DNA from: Myxococcales bacterium UBA5297
GTDB lineage: Bacteria > Myxococcota > Myxococcia > Myxococcales > UBA5297
DNA: 30,332 bases
Assembly (NCBI GenBank): GCA_002408385.1
Contig: DHSB01000104.1
Location: forward strand, 40,135-70,466
Direction: 5' to 3'
Part shown: piece after piece, positions 1 to 7,970 of the stretch
Layout: each line of letters begins with the position of its first letter
Numbering within the stretch: position 1 is the first letter of the stretch
Translations under genes and position numbers: made by a program
The notes under the pieces: model-generated
Databases searched by the model: none
What the model saw: the letters and a program-made list of their open reading frames with translations, nothing else
What the model was told of the DNA's origin: nothing

Positions 1-177
1 GCTTCGGTGGCCTCGCCCGACGAAACCGACTCTTCGCTCGCCGCGGCTTCGGTGGCCTCGCCCGACGAGATCGGCGCTTCGCTCGCCGGGGCTTCGACGT
101 CGCCCGACGAGACCGGCGCTTCGCTCGCCGAGGCTTCGGCAGCCTCGTCCGATGAGACCGGCGCCTCCCTCGCCGCA
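1..177. repeat. Four 42-45-bp in-frame tandem repeats
   Basis: Copies begin near 1, 46, 91 and 133, each starting GCTTCG on the plus strand. Lengths are 45, 45, 42 and 45 bp, all multiples of three, so the repeat encodes a 14-15-residue unit on the minus strand and copy number can vary without a frameshift. More copies may lie outside the window. Confidence 0.75.
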
Positions 178-329
178 GGCTCGTCGGTCTCGCTGGATGC
201 AGCCGCCTGCACCGGCATCGCGAGAGCTGTCGTCAGACTGTGCGTCGCCCCATCGACAGCGCTCTCTGGCGCGATGGTGTTCGGCGAGAAGGTCGTCGGG
301 CTCTCTTCGTTCACTTGCTCGGGCGTCAT
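1..329 (-). CDS. N-terminal part of an unknown protein with 15-residue Ser/Glu/Ala repeats (runs off the window)
   Basis: The minus-strand frame opens with ATG at 329 (MTPEQVNEESPTTFSP) and stays open to the window edge, so only the first 109 residues are visible. An AAGGA-type ribosome site sits 6-7 nt upstream, which supports this start and strand. From about residue 50 the protein consists of 14-15-residue units of the type SEAPISSGEATEAAA, four copies, acidic and low complexity, likely disordered. There is no signal peptide or membrane segment in the visible part. Function is unknown. The gene follows eutL in the same direction after 185 bp and may or may not be cotranscribed. The plus-strand reading of the same region is also open but has no ribosome site and poorer codon structure. 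Confidence 0.6.
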   Translation of the reverse strand, partial: MTPEQVNEESPTTFSPNTIAPESAVDGATHSLTTALAMPVQAAASSETDEPAAREAPVSSDEAAEASASEAPVSSGDVEAPASEAPISSGEATEAAASEESVSSGEATE

Positions 330-444
330 GTACCTTCCTTATCAGGCGCTCGCGACCGCCAACGGAATTCGTTGAGCGGCAGCACGGTCCCGACCTTCCT
401 GCCGGCCGCCGGGATCGCCCGCGCATTCTGCCCAATTCCTCGAC

Positions 445-464
445 GGGCGCATCCCTATGCGCCC
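445..464 (-). terminator. Perfect 8-bp hairpin downstream of eutL
   Basis: GGGCGCAT at 445-452 and ATGCGCCC at 457-464 are perfectly complementary around a 4-nt loop. It lies 51 bp after the eutL stop. There is no T run after it on either strand, so it may be a weak terminator or a pause or processing hairpin. Confidence 0.35.
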
Positions 465-514
465 CTACCAGCCTGCTTCCGATCGCTGGGGTTGCGAGCG
501 GTGCCCGGGCTGTC

Positions 515-1198
515 TTACCTGCGCATCCGCGCCGGCCGGGTCGCGGCTGCGAGCGGATGGGCGGCCACCTCGGCGACGGCCTCGGCGAAGGCGCGGGCGG
601 CCGCTTCGACCGCGTTGAGCTCGCCGGTCAGATACGCCCCGGCGAAGTTGGTCTCGGTCGGCGGCCCGAAGAACTTCGCGAGGCGCACCTCGGCGTTCTT
701 CAGCGCGTGGTCGAGCGCCACCGTCGCCTCGATCGGCGGCGCGACGAGGTAGGCCATCGGCTGGCCGGGCAGCAGGCCTGCCTGCTGCGACAGGTAGCGC
801 CCCAGGCTCGAGATGACGTGGGGGAAGAAGGCCGGCATCCCTTCGCCGGGCGGCGTGTAGAAGCAGATCTCCTCGGCCAGCGCCTGGCGCAGCGCGAGCA
901 AGCCCTCGGCGACGTGGTCGGGATCGGCGCCGCCGATGACCCCGAGGATCTCGCCCGACAGCGGCCCGGAGGCGTGCGTGGAGCCCGCGTAGAACGAGCG
1001 CGCATAGATGACGTCGACTGGCGCGAACTTGGTCGCGTGGTCGAGCGCCGCGTAGAGCGAGTCGTCCTGGTCGCAGGTGACGAGCCCGAGCGAGGTGTGG
1101 CACTTCGGGTCGCAGCCGAAGGCGTTGGCGAGCGCGGGCTCGACATGCGGGATGAGGCGGCAGGAGAGGAGCTTGGGGCGAAGCGGGACGAGGTTCAT
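515..1198 (-). CDS. eutL: Ethanolamine utilization microcompartment shell protein EutL
   Basis: 227 residues, close to enterobacterial EutL (219). EutL is a tandem-BMC-domain shell protein whose trimers form gated pores in the ethanolamine microcompartment. Recognisable blocks include LYAALDHATKFAPVDVIYAR, AGSTHASGPLSGEILGVIGG, PMAYLVAPPIEATVALDHA and the C-terminal PPTETNFAGAYLTG, all in family order. The ATG overlaps the eutC stop by 4 nt (ATGA), so translation is coupled. It is the last gene of eutBCL. The C-terminus (AATRPARMRR) is a little longer than in E. coli. No other shell gene (eutM, eutN, eutK, eutS) is visible here, so whether a full compartment is made cannot be judged from the window. 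Confidence 0.93.
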   Translation of the reverse strand: MNLVPLRPKLLSCRLIPHVEPALANAFGCDPKCHTSLGLVTCDQDDSLYAALDHATKFAPVDVIYARSFYAGSTHASGPLSGEILGVIGGADPDHVAEGLLALRQALAEEICFYTPPGEGMPAFFPHVISSLGRYLSQQAGLLPGQPMAYLVAPPIEATVALDHALKNAEVRLAKFFGPPTETNFAGAYLTGELNAVEAAARAFAEAVAEVAAHPLAAATRPARMRR

Positions 1199-2115
1199 GC
1201 GGCGATCCCTCCGCGGCCGGCGGCGAAGGCGCGGCGCAGGATGGCGCAGGTCTCGCGCGCGGCCTCGGCCGGACGGATGCCGAGCGCGCGCACGTTGGAG
1301 ATGCAGTTCTTCTCGGCGTTGTCCTGGTCGAGCTTCGGTCCGTAGGCGATGTAGACCGACAGCGAGTCGCCGCTGCCGAGCCCGGGCCGCTCGCCGAGCA
1401 GGATCACGGTGGCCTTGGCTCCGGTGAGCACGCCGATGTGGTCCTGCACCCCGACCCGCGCGAAGCGCACGAAGAGCGGCCGGCCTGTCGAGAAGCCCGC
1501 GCTCGCGAGCTCCTGCTGCAGCAGCGGCAGCAGCTCCGGCGCGTTGCGCTCGGCAGCCCAGGCCGACAGCCCGTCGCCGACGATGAGCTGGAGGTCCACG
1601 CCCTTGGTCGCCTCCTGCGCGAGCCGCGCCTGCGACGGGTCGTCGAGCCGCCGGCCGTGCGCGGGGAAGAGCAGGAACTCTTGCTTGTCCTTGCATCCGC
1701 TCTTCAGCGGCACGCAGCCGAGGCTCTGGGCGAAGCCCTCCGGGCTCTCGCTGAGCACCGCGTCCTTGGCGATGGCGTGATCGGCGCGCAGGCCGAGGTA
1801 GACGTCGGTGAGGTAGCGGGTCCCGGCGCGCCCGACGCCGATGCGCGAGGGGGTCGCCGCCACGATCCGCTGCAGCGCGTCGGGGTTCGAGGGCAGCTCG
1901 ATGCCCGTCGGCCGCTGGTGGGCGATCGGCGCGGGTGTCGCGATCGGCTTGGCGCGCGGCCTCGGCGTGGGCTCGCTGTCGCGCAGCCAGCGCGCGAGGC
2001 CGGGGTGCTGTCGCGGCGCCGCGGCAGGGGCCGGCTCGGGGGCCGGCCCCGCCGCCTCCTCGAGCGCGCGGCGGATCTCCTGCTCGACGATTCTTCTCAG
2101 CTCGTCGTTGTTCAT
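1195..2115 (-). CDS. eutC: Ethanolamine ammonia-lyase small subunit
   Basis: 306 residues. With EutB it forms the adenosylcobalamin-dependent lyase that splits ethanolamine into acetaldehyde and ammonia; the small subunit helps bind the B12 cofactor. Family blocks visible are PSRIGVGRAGTRYLTDVYLG, VLSESPEGFAQSLGC, DLQLIVGDGLSAWA, GVLTGAKATVILLGERPGLG and EKNCISNVRALG. Residues of about 20-75 form a Pro/Ala-rich linker after a short helical N-terminus (MNNDELRRIVEQEIRRALEE); such N-terminal tails affect solubility or compartment targeting in other EutC proteins, which is only an inference here. ATG at 2115 overlaps the eutB stop by 4 nt and the stop overlaps eutL likewise. Confidence 0.95.
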   Translation of the reverse strand: MNNDELRRIVEQEIRRALEEAAGPAPEPAPAAAPRQHPGLARWLRDSEPTPRPRAKPIATPAPIAHQRPTGIELPSNPDALQRIVAATPSRIGVGRAGTRYLTDVYLGLRADHAIAKDAVLSESPEGFAQSLGCVPLKSGCKDKQEFLLFPAHGRRLDDPSQARLAQEATKGVDLQLIVGDGLSAWAAERNAPELLPLLQQELASAGFSTGRPLFVRFARVGVQDHIGVLTGAKATVILLGERPGLGSGDSLSVYIAYGPKLDQDNAEKNCISNVRALGIRPAEAARETCAILRRAFAAGRGGIAA

Positions 2116-3488
2116 GGCAGCCCCTGCGCGTCGAAGATCGACGGGTCGCCCGCGCGATCGGTGAGCCGTCCGTTGCGCCAGAGGCCCATGCGCTCCATCC
2201 ACCTCTCGAACTCGGGCGCCGGCCGCAGGCCGAGCAGCGAGCGCAGCGCCGCGTTGTTGTGGAAGGAGGTGGTCTGGTAGTTGAGCATCACGTCGTCGCC
2301 CATCGGGATGCCCATCAGGAAATTGACCCCCGCGGTCGCCAGCAGGATCTCGAGGTTCTCCTGGTCGTTCTGGTCGGCGACCGCGTGGTTGGTGTAGCAG
2401 GCGTCGCAGCCCATCGAGACCCCCGACAGCTTGCCCATGAAGTGGTCCTCGAGGCCGGCGCGGGTGATCTGCTTGCCGTCGTAGAGGTACTCGGGGCCGA
2501 TGAAGCCGACGACGCTGTTGACGAGGAAGGGCTTGTAGCGCCGCGCGAAGCCGTAGGTGCGCGCCTCCATCGTCACCTGGTCGGTGTCGTAGTGCGCGTT
2601 GGCCGAGAGCGCGGTGCCCTGGCCGGTCTCGAAGTACATGACGTTCGGGCCCTGCGCCGTGCCCTCGCGCTTGGCCAAATCCCAGGCCTCGTCGATGAGG
2701 CGCACCGAGATGCCGAAGTTGCGGTTGGCCTTCTCGCTGCCTGCCAGGCTCTGGAAGAGCAGGTCGATGGGCGCGCCCTTCTCGAGCGCCTTCATCTGCG
2801 TGGTGACGTGGGCGAGCACGCAGTTCTGCGTCGGCACGCGGTAGCGGCGCATGAAGCCTTTGACCGCGCGCAGGATGGCGACGACGTTGTCGACCGACTC
2901 GGTGGACGGGTTGACGCCGATGACCGCGTCGCCGTTGCCGAAGGAGAGCCCCTCGCGCACCGCGGCGAGCACCCCGGGCACTTCGTCGCGCGGGTGGTTG
3001 GGCTGCAGGCGGCTCGAGATGCGGCCTTGGAGCCCCAGCGTGCTGTTGCAGCGGACGACGACGCGGATCTTCTTGGCCCCGAGGACCAGGTCCATGTTCG
3101 ACATCAGCTTGGCGACCGCCGCGACCATCTCCGGGGTGAGCCCGGGGGAGACCGCGAGGATCTCCTCGCCAGTGGTCTTCTCGTCGAGCAGCCACTCGCG
3201 AAAGCCGGCCACCGACAGCGAGGCCACCTTGCCGAACGCGTGCTCGTCGAGCGACTCCTCGAACAGCCGGCTCAGCTCGCACTCCTCGTAGGGCACCGAC
3301 GGGTGCTTTCGCAGCTCGCCGAGGGTCAGCTCGCTCAAGACCATCTTGGCGGCCACCTGCTCGCGCATGCTCTCGGCCGCGACCCCGGCCTGCACGTCGC
3401 CGCTGCGCGGCTCGTTCGCCTTGGCCAGGACCTCCTTGACCGAGCGGAAGCTGAAGGTGGCTCCGAAGAGGCGGGTCGTCAGTTTCAT
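2112..3488 (-). CDS. eutB: Ethanolamine ammonia-lyase large (catalytic) subunit
   Basis: 458 residues, against about 453 in E. coli. This TIM-barrel subunit carries the active site of the B12-dependent lyase. Active-site segments are conserved: SSRLQPNHPRDEVPG (substrate Arg and Gln), DAVIGVNPSTESVDN (Asn), MYFETGQGTALSANAHY (Glu) and GVSMGCDACYTNHAVADQN (Asp). I place the start at ATG 3488 (MKLTTRLFGATFSF) because E. coli EutB begins MKLKTTLFG; an in-frame upstream start would add eight residues with no family support. Only a weak ribosome site (TTGGGG) precedes it. First gene of eutBCL. There is no eutA reactivase, eutR regulator or acetaldehyde dehydrogenase gene beside it, and 881 bp without a gene lie upstream. 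Confidence 0.96.
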   Translation of the reverse strand: MKLTTRLFGATFSFRSVKEVLAKANEPRSGDVQAGVAAESMREQVAAKMVLSELTLGELRKHPSVPYEECELSRLFEESLDEHAFGKVASLSVAGFREWLLDEKTTGEEILAVSPGLTPEMVAAVAKLMSNMDLVLGAKKIRVVVRCNSTLGLQGRISSRLQPNHPRDEVPGVLAAVREGLSFGNGDAVIGVNPSTESVDNVVAILRAVKGFMRRYRVPTQNCVLAHVTTQMKALEKGAPIDLLFQSLAGSEKANRNFGISVRLIDEAWDLAKREGTAQGPNVMYFETGQGTALSANAHYDTDQVTMEARTYGFARRYKPFLVNSVVGFIGPEYLYDGKQITRAGLEDHFMGKLSGVSMGCDACYTNHAVADQNDQENLEILLATAGVNFLMGIPMGDDVMLNYQTTSFHNNAALRSLLGLRPAPEFERWMERMGLWRNGRLTDRAGDPSIFDAQGLP

Positions 3489-4369
3489 GGGCACCCCAAT
3501 CGCCGAGGGCATCCTAGCGTGCAGGGGCGCGGAATTGTACGGAAGCGGGCGTTTGGTGGTGGCGGACTGCGAGGCTTGAGAGGTGTCGCGAAATCACCCC
3601 GGCCTCGGACCGCCACCCGCTCACCCCGAGCGTAGAGGCGACCAGCGGGAGCCTCGGAGTACAAGGGGGCCGCGATCCCGCCGCGCGTGGGCCGGCAGCT
3701 ACGCGTCAGGGCTGAGCAAAGGCGGCTGGAGTCGAAGGTCATCTCGACGCCTCTTCAGGTCGCGGGAGCTGCAGGCTGGACGGGCCAAGGCCGAAGACGG
3801 CCGGCGCACGCGGCCTCGGAGAGCTTCGCGAACTGGGCGCGTCTGCCCGCGGGCGGACGACGGAGGTTCCGGAAGATATCGGCGCACCCGATCGGGTGGG
3901 TGGAGGACGTTCCGACAGGTCAGCGGGCCGGTCGAGGGGGTCGACGAAGCGCTCCCGACACGTCTTGGGGGCACCCGAACGGGTCGACGAAGCGCTCCCG
4001 ACAGGTCTTGGGGGCACCCGAACGGGTCGACGGAGCGCTCCCGACAGGTCTTGGGGGGGACCCGAACCGGTCGATGGAGCGCTCCCGACAGCTCTCGGCG
4101 CCGCCAAGCGGCTGGGCGGACGGTCTTCGGAGTGCGCTCGCGCCTGGCCCTGGGCCAAGCCCAGACAGGGCCCAACCCTCTGCTCCCGCCCTGGACCGCG
4201 GCAGCGGGACACCCCTGAGAATCAGCTCCCGCCGGCGGGCCGTTCGCCCCCGCGCAACCTCCCGAGGAATGAGGGAGGCGAAGTCGAAGGGGCTCGCGAC
4301 CTTGGCCTCGCGAGCTCGGCCTACGCTCGGGCCGAGCGGTCACTGCTCCAAGGACCCTTCGAGACCTCG
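3489..4369. other. Long spacer between eutB and the amidotransferase gene
   Basis: 881 bp with no open frame that looks like a protein on either strand. It holds the 43-bp tandem array at 3940-4115 and a dispersed motif at 3601-3631 that recurs at 11601-11631. The eutB promoter should lie near its left end, but I see no convincing -35/-10 pair. The frames that run through it change meaning with each 43-bp unit and are rejected. Confidence 0.6.
3940..4115. repeat. Four tandem repeats of 43-44 bp
   Basis: Copies begin at 3940, 3983, 4026 and 4070, each with GTCGACGAAGCGCTCCCGAC or a close variant followed by AGGTCTTGGGGGCACCCGAA. The first three copies are nearly identical and the fourth decays after about 25 bp. 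A partial relative (TTCCGACAGGTC) precedes the array near 3910. The period is not a multiple of three and there are no variable spacers, so it is neither coding nor CRISPR. Confidence 0.85.
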
Positions 4370-5158
4370 TCAGCCCATCGGCCGGGCGGAGGCCCCGGAG
4401 AGCTCCCAGCGCCGCAGGCTCATCGCCGCGTCGACGCCGACGAGCTGCTCGTCGGGGACCTGCTGCCACTCCTCTTGCTGACTGAGCGGCTCGCTCGCCA
4501 CCAGCAGGTGCGAGAGGCCCGCGTCGCCTGCCGCCGGCGAGACCCACAGCTCCTTGTCGCCCGCGCGCACGCCGGCGCAAGAGTTGCCGTCGGTGACCAG
4601 GAAGGTGAGCAGGTGCGGCTCGCCCTTGGGCGCGGGCAGGGCGCGGACCTGCGAGACGGTGCGCGCGAGCGCGGTAGCCAGGTCGTCGAGCCGCGGCGCG
4701 TCGAGCGCGCCCATGTCGTCGAGGTGGCCGAGGAAGAGCAGGAAGCACCGCTCGCTGTCGGTCGTGCCCTCGAGCAGCCGCGCGAACCGCGGCTTGATGG
4801 CCGCCTCGAGCTGCGGTCGCAGCCGGTCGTAGCCGCGCACGGTGCCGTTGTGGGCGAACAGCAGGCGCCCGTAGCGGAAGGGATGGTTGTTCTCGACCCC
4901 GAGCTCGCCCGCCGAGCGGCGCCGCACGTGGGCGAGCACGCAGTTGCTGAAGGCCTCGCGCGCGGCTCGGGTGAACTCCGGGTCGGCGTAGGCGGGGCTC
5001 GCGCCCTTCTTCAGGACGACGTCGCCCTCGCGGAAGGAGCCGACTCCCCAGCCGTGCTGGTGCTCGCGGCTGAGCGCGAGCAGCGAGCGGTCGGACTCGA
5101 GCAGCAGCCGGGTGACGGAGGCGGGGGTCGTGGCTCGGAAACCGAAGAGGCGGCACAT
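4370..5158 (-). CDS. Class II glutamine amidotransferase, YafJ type
   Basis: 262 residues beginning MCRLFGFRATTP; Cys2 becomes the N-terminal nucleophile after Met removal, as in Ntn-type glutamine amidotransferases. Other family blocks are HQHGWGVGSF, NCVLAHVRRRS and NNHPFRYGRLLFAHNGTVRG, which form the glutamine-binding pocket. No synthase domain follows, which fits the stand-alone YafJ/DUF group whose acceptor substrate is generally unknown. The exact start is set by the catalytic Cys. GGAAAG lies upstream of the ATG. It sits 25 bp downstream of hutI on the same strand and may be cotranscribed; a role handling glutamine or ammonia beside a histidine-degradation gene is only a guess. Confidence 0.88.
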   Translation of the reverse strand: MCRLFGFRATTPASVTRLLLESDRSLLALSREHQHGWGVGSFREGDVVLKKGASPAYADPEFTRAAREAFSNCVLAHVRRRSAGELGVENNHPFRYGRLLFAHNGTVRGYDRLRPQLEAAIKPRFARLLEGTTDSERCFLLFLGHLDDMGALDAPRLDDLATALARTVSQVRALPAPKGEPHLLTFLVTDGNSCAGVRAGDKELWVSPAAGDAGLSHLLVASEPLSQQEEWQQVPDEQLVGVDAAMSLRRWELSGASARPMG

Positions 5159-5183
5159 GAAGAGCTTTCCGTTGCGTGGTCTG

Positions 5184-6464
5184 CTAACCGGCCCTGCAGC
5201 GCTCGACCGGCGCCTCCAGGACCACCTTTCCCTTCTTGACGACGGTGCGCACGTGCGAGACCGCCAGATGGTAGGCGAGGTGCTCGTGGCTCTCGCAGGC
5301 GTGGACCACCAGGTCCGCCTGCATGCCCGGGGCGAGCGAGCCGACCCGGTCATCGATCAACAACGCGCGCGCCGCGCCTTTGGTGAAGGCGAAGAGCGCC
5401 TCGGACGGCGTCAGGCCGTTGAACAGGCAGGCGAGGCCCAGGGCGAGCGAGGCGTTCTCGCTGGTCGCCGAGCCGGGGTTGAGGTTGGTCGCCAGGCCCA
5501 CGTTGAGCCCGGCGTCCCAGAGCCTGCGGCCCGGCGCGTAGGGCTCCTGCTTCAGGAAGAGGGTGGAGACCGGCAGCAGCACCGCGCTCACCCCCGCGGC
5601 GGCGAGCGCCGCGAGGCCCGCGTCGGTGAGGTACTCGAGGTGATCGGCGCTGGCCGCGCCCAATTCGGCGGCCAGCTCGACCGCGCCCATCGCCGACATC
5701 TGGTCGGCGTGCAGGCGCGCCTTCATCCCCAGCTCCTTGGCCCGCCCGAGGATCGCCCGGCCCTCGTCCACGGTGAAGGCGCCCTTCTCGACGAAGGCAT
5801 CGCAGAAGCGGGCGAGCCCGGCGCGGGCGACCTCGGGGACGATTTCGCGCACGCACAGCTCGACGTAGGCCTCGCGTGACTCGGCGTATTCGGGCGGGAT
5901 CGCGTGGGCGCAGAGCAGGGTGGCGACGAGCTCGATGGGCTGCAGGGAGGGCAGGCGCCCGACGGCGCGCAGCATCTTCAGCTCGTCGGCGACGCTCAGG
6001 CCGTAGCCGCTCTTCGCCTCGGCGGTGGTGACCCCGTGGGCGAGCATTCGGGCGAGCCGGGGAAGCGCGAGCTCGACGAGCGTGTCCTCGGAGGCCTCGC
6101 GGGTGGCGCGCACCGTGGCCCGGATGCCGCCGCCGCGCCGGGCGATCTCGAGGTAGGTCGCCCCCGCGCAGCGCAGCGCGAACTCGTCGGCGCGATCGCC
6201 CGCGAAGACGACGTGGGTGTGGCAGTCGACCAAGCCCGGAGTCACCGTGCAGCCGGTCGCGTCGATTCGCGCCGCGCCCGCCAGCGGCTCGACGTTCGCC
6301 TCGAGCTCGGCGTCGGGCCCGGTCCAGACGACCCGGCCCTCACGGCAGGCGACCGCTCCACCGCGCAGGCGGCCCAGCCGCGCTGCGGCGTCAGCCCCGG
6401 TGCCGGCCATCGTGCAGAGGTCGGCGGCGTTGCGCACGATCAGATCCGCTTCGAGTCTTGACAT
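5184..6464 (-). CDS. hutI: Imidazolonepropionase
   Basis: 426 residues (family usually about 400-420). It opens the ring of imidazolonepropionate to give N-formimino-L-glutamate, the third step of histidine degradation, in the cytoplasm. It is an amidohydrolase-fold metal enzyme: the metal HxH is in VDCHTHVVFAGDRADEF (His82, His84), followed by EIARRGGGIRATVRATR, TTAEAKSGYGL, the metal/catalytic HADQMSAMGAVELA, SADHLEYL and NLNPGSA. ATG at 6464 gives the expected N-terminus with the composite-domain strand ADLIVRNAADLCT. No hutH, hutU or hutG is adjacent, although the agmatinase-family gene 2 kb away belongs to the same superfamily as HutG. It is divergent from the exported protein gene at 6558 with 93 bp between them. 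Confidence 0.95.
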   Translation of the reverse strand: MSRLEADLIVRNAADLCTMAGTGADAAARLGRLRGGAVACREGRVVWTGPDAELEANVEPLAGAARIDATGCTVTPGLVDCHTHVVFAGDRADEFALRCAGATYLEIARRGGGIRATVRATREASEDTLVELALPRLARMLAHGVTTAEAKSGYGLSVADELKMLRAVGRLPSLQPIELVATLLCAHAIPPEYAESREAYVELCVREIVPEVARAGLARFCDAFVEKGAFTVDEGRAILGRAKELGMKARLHADQMSAMGAVELAAELGAASADHLEYLTDAGLAALAAAGVSAVLLPVSTLFLKQEPYAPGRRLWDAGLNVGLATNLNPGSATSENASLALGLACLFNGLTPSEALFAFTKGAARALLIDDRVGSLAPGMQADLVVHACESHEHLAYHLAVSHVRTVVKKGKVVLEAPVERCRAG

Positions 6465-6557
6465 GGGCGCATCTTGGCCGGGGCCACCGGCTCTGGCAAC
6501 CGGAGTCGGCCGGCAGGGTTACGCGGATCCGGCGCGGTTGGGGCAGAATGCAGCGCC

Positions 6558-7970
6558 ATGTGCAGGAAGCTCGTTCTGGTTGCCTCTATTGCTCTGGTTT
6601 CGCTTCTCACTCCGGCGAGAGCTCGCGCCGAGCCGACGGCGACGGCCGAACCCGCCACCGCGGTCGAGCCCGCCGATCTCGAGCCCGCCGATCCCGATCC
6701 GGCCGATCCCGGTCCCGCCGAAGCCTTCGATACGCGGCGCTCCGCCGCCGCGGCCGCCAGCGAGGGCGCGGTTGCCAGGCCTGCCGCCTCTGCCGAAGAG
6801 GCTCCCGCGCCGGGAGTCGAGGTCGCGCCGGGGATGTTTGCCGAGCCCAAGATCGTCGGCCTGACCCAGCCCGAGCCGAAGACCTCGCCGGGCGAAGAGG
6901 CGGTCAACGAGCTGTTCCGCGGCGCCTTCGAGCCCGAGCCCGACAACCTCGGGAGCTTCGAGGAGATCCTCGGCGAGCCCTCGGACTCCGACGCGGTCGC
7001 GTTGCCCGACGACCCGCCGTTCGACCTGCTCAAGAAGTCGCCGCAGGTCCTGGGCCTCGCCGAGCATTTCCGGGTCATCGCCGCTGCCGAGGGAGACCTC
7101 GACGGCAACGGCCTGCGTGAGTACGTGGTCGCCTTCGGGCCGGGTGGCAGGGGGCGCGGGGGCGGGTTCGCGATCATCGCTTTCCGCGCCGGGAAGTTCC
7201 GGTTGGCCTGGGCGGGGCTCTACGAGCGCAGCGCGCCCGAGGATTTGGCCGTCGAGAGCGGCCGGATCCTCGCGAGCGTGCGCACGCCGCAGGGATCGGT
7301 GCCCGTCGTCCTCGAGCACGGCGAGGACTTCCGGCTGCGCGGCGACGGGTACGAGCCGCTCAAGGGCGCGAAGCTCCGGGTCTCGTCGAGGGCGCGCGGG
7401 GTGCGCGCCCAAGAGCTCTCACCCGAGCACCTGATCGACGGCGACTACCACACGGTCTGGTGCACCGAGACCATCGGCACCGGCGTCGGCGAGTGGATCG
7501 CGCTCGAGCTGGCGGGGCCGATGGATCTGGGCATGGTCGGGGTCATCGGCGGCGACTACCGCAGCGAGGAGGGGTGGCGCGACTCGAACCGGCTGTTTCG
7601 CTACGACCTCGTCGCCGAGACCAAGGCCGACCGCACCACCTTGGTCGAGGAGATGGACCTGACCCGGATGCTCAAGCTGCCGACCATCGGCAAGCGCGTC
7701 TCGGCCACCGGCGAGGATGCGATGCAGTCGAGCTGGTCCGAGGTCGCCCACCGCGCAGTCGTCGGGCTGAAGCTCGAGGCTGCGTCGGTGCACTTCGGGG
7801 CGCGCAACGACGAGCTGTGCGTGGCCGAGCTCGAGCTGGGGTTCCTGCTGCCCGAGCCGAAGCGACCTGCTGCGCCCGCGCTGCCGGTGGCCGCGCCCTC
7901 GGTGCCGGGCGCGAAGCCCGCCGATCGCGCGGCTCCTTCTCCAACCTCCGCCCCCGCGTCGCGGCAGTAG
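6558..7970 (+). CDS. Exported protein with a C-terminal discoidin-like (NADase-type glycan-binding) domain
   Basis: 470 residues. I choose ATG 6558 because it gives a clean signal peptide (MCRKLVLVASIALVSLLTPA, then RARA, likely cut before EPTA); an upstream in-frame ATG at 6474 would bury it. Residues of about 25-130 are Pro/Ala/Glu rich and repetitive (EPADPDPADPGPAE), likely a disordered linker. A middle part near residues 175-240 has an FG-GAP-like DGNGLREYVVAFG stretch. The block SPEHLIDGDYHTVWCTETIG with GVGEWIALEL, then VGVIGGDY, matches discoidin/F5-8-type carbohydrate-binding folds. The C-terminal 40 residues are again Pro/Ala rich. A surface or periplasmic binding role is likely; no catalytic motif is seen. 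Monocistronic, followed by a repeat-filled spacer. Confidence 0.75.
   Translation: MCRKLVLVASIALVSLLTPARARAEPTATAEPATAVEPADLEPADPDPADPGPAEAFDTRRSAAAAASEGAVARPAASAEEAPAPGVEVAPGMFAEPKIVGLTQPEPKTSPGEEAVNELFRGAFEPEPDNLGSFEEILGEPSDSDAVALPDDPPFDLLKKSPQVLGLAEHFRVIAAAEGDLDGNGLREYVVAFGPGGRGRGGGFAIIAFRAGKFRLAWAGLYERSAPEDLAVESGRILASVRTPQGSVPVVLEHGEDFRLRGDGYEPLKGAKLRVSSRARGVRAQELSPEHLIDGDYHTVWCTETIGTGVGEWIALELAGPMDLGMVGVIGGDYRSEEGWRDSNRLFRYDLVAETKADRTTLVEEMDLTRMLKLPTIGKRVSATGEDAMQSSWSEVAHRAVVGLKLEAASVHFGARNDELCVAELELGFLLPEPKRPAAPALPVAAPSVPGAKPADRAAPSPTSAPASRQ

Noticed and set aside
7..375. Open plus-strand frame with Ser/Asp/Ala repeats
   Set aside because: It is the complement of the minus-strand repeat gene, which has a good ribosome site and a better codon pattern; the plus frame has none.
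1935..3635. 566-codon open frame opposite eutB
   Set aside because: A shadow frame: Arg/Val/Asp-rich translation without family features, opposite a fully conserved enzyme. GC-rich DNA keeps such frames open.
3940..4115. CRISPR array
   Set aside because: The whole 43-bp unit repeats without variable spacers and no cas genes are present. The same holds for 8029-8277.
3583..4481. Several open frames across the 43-bp array
   Set aside because: The period is not a multiple of three, frames differ between copies and no protein family is recognisable.
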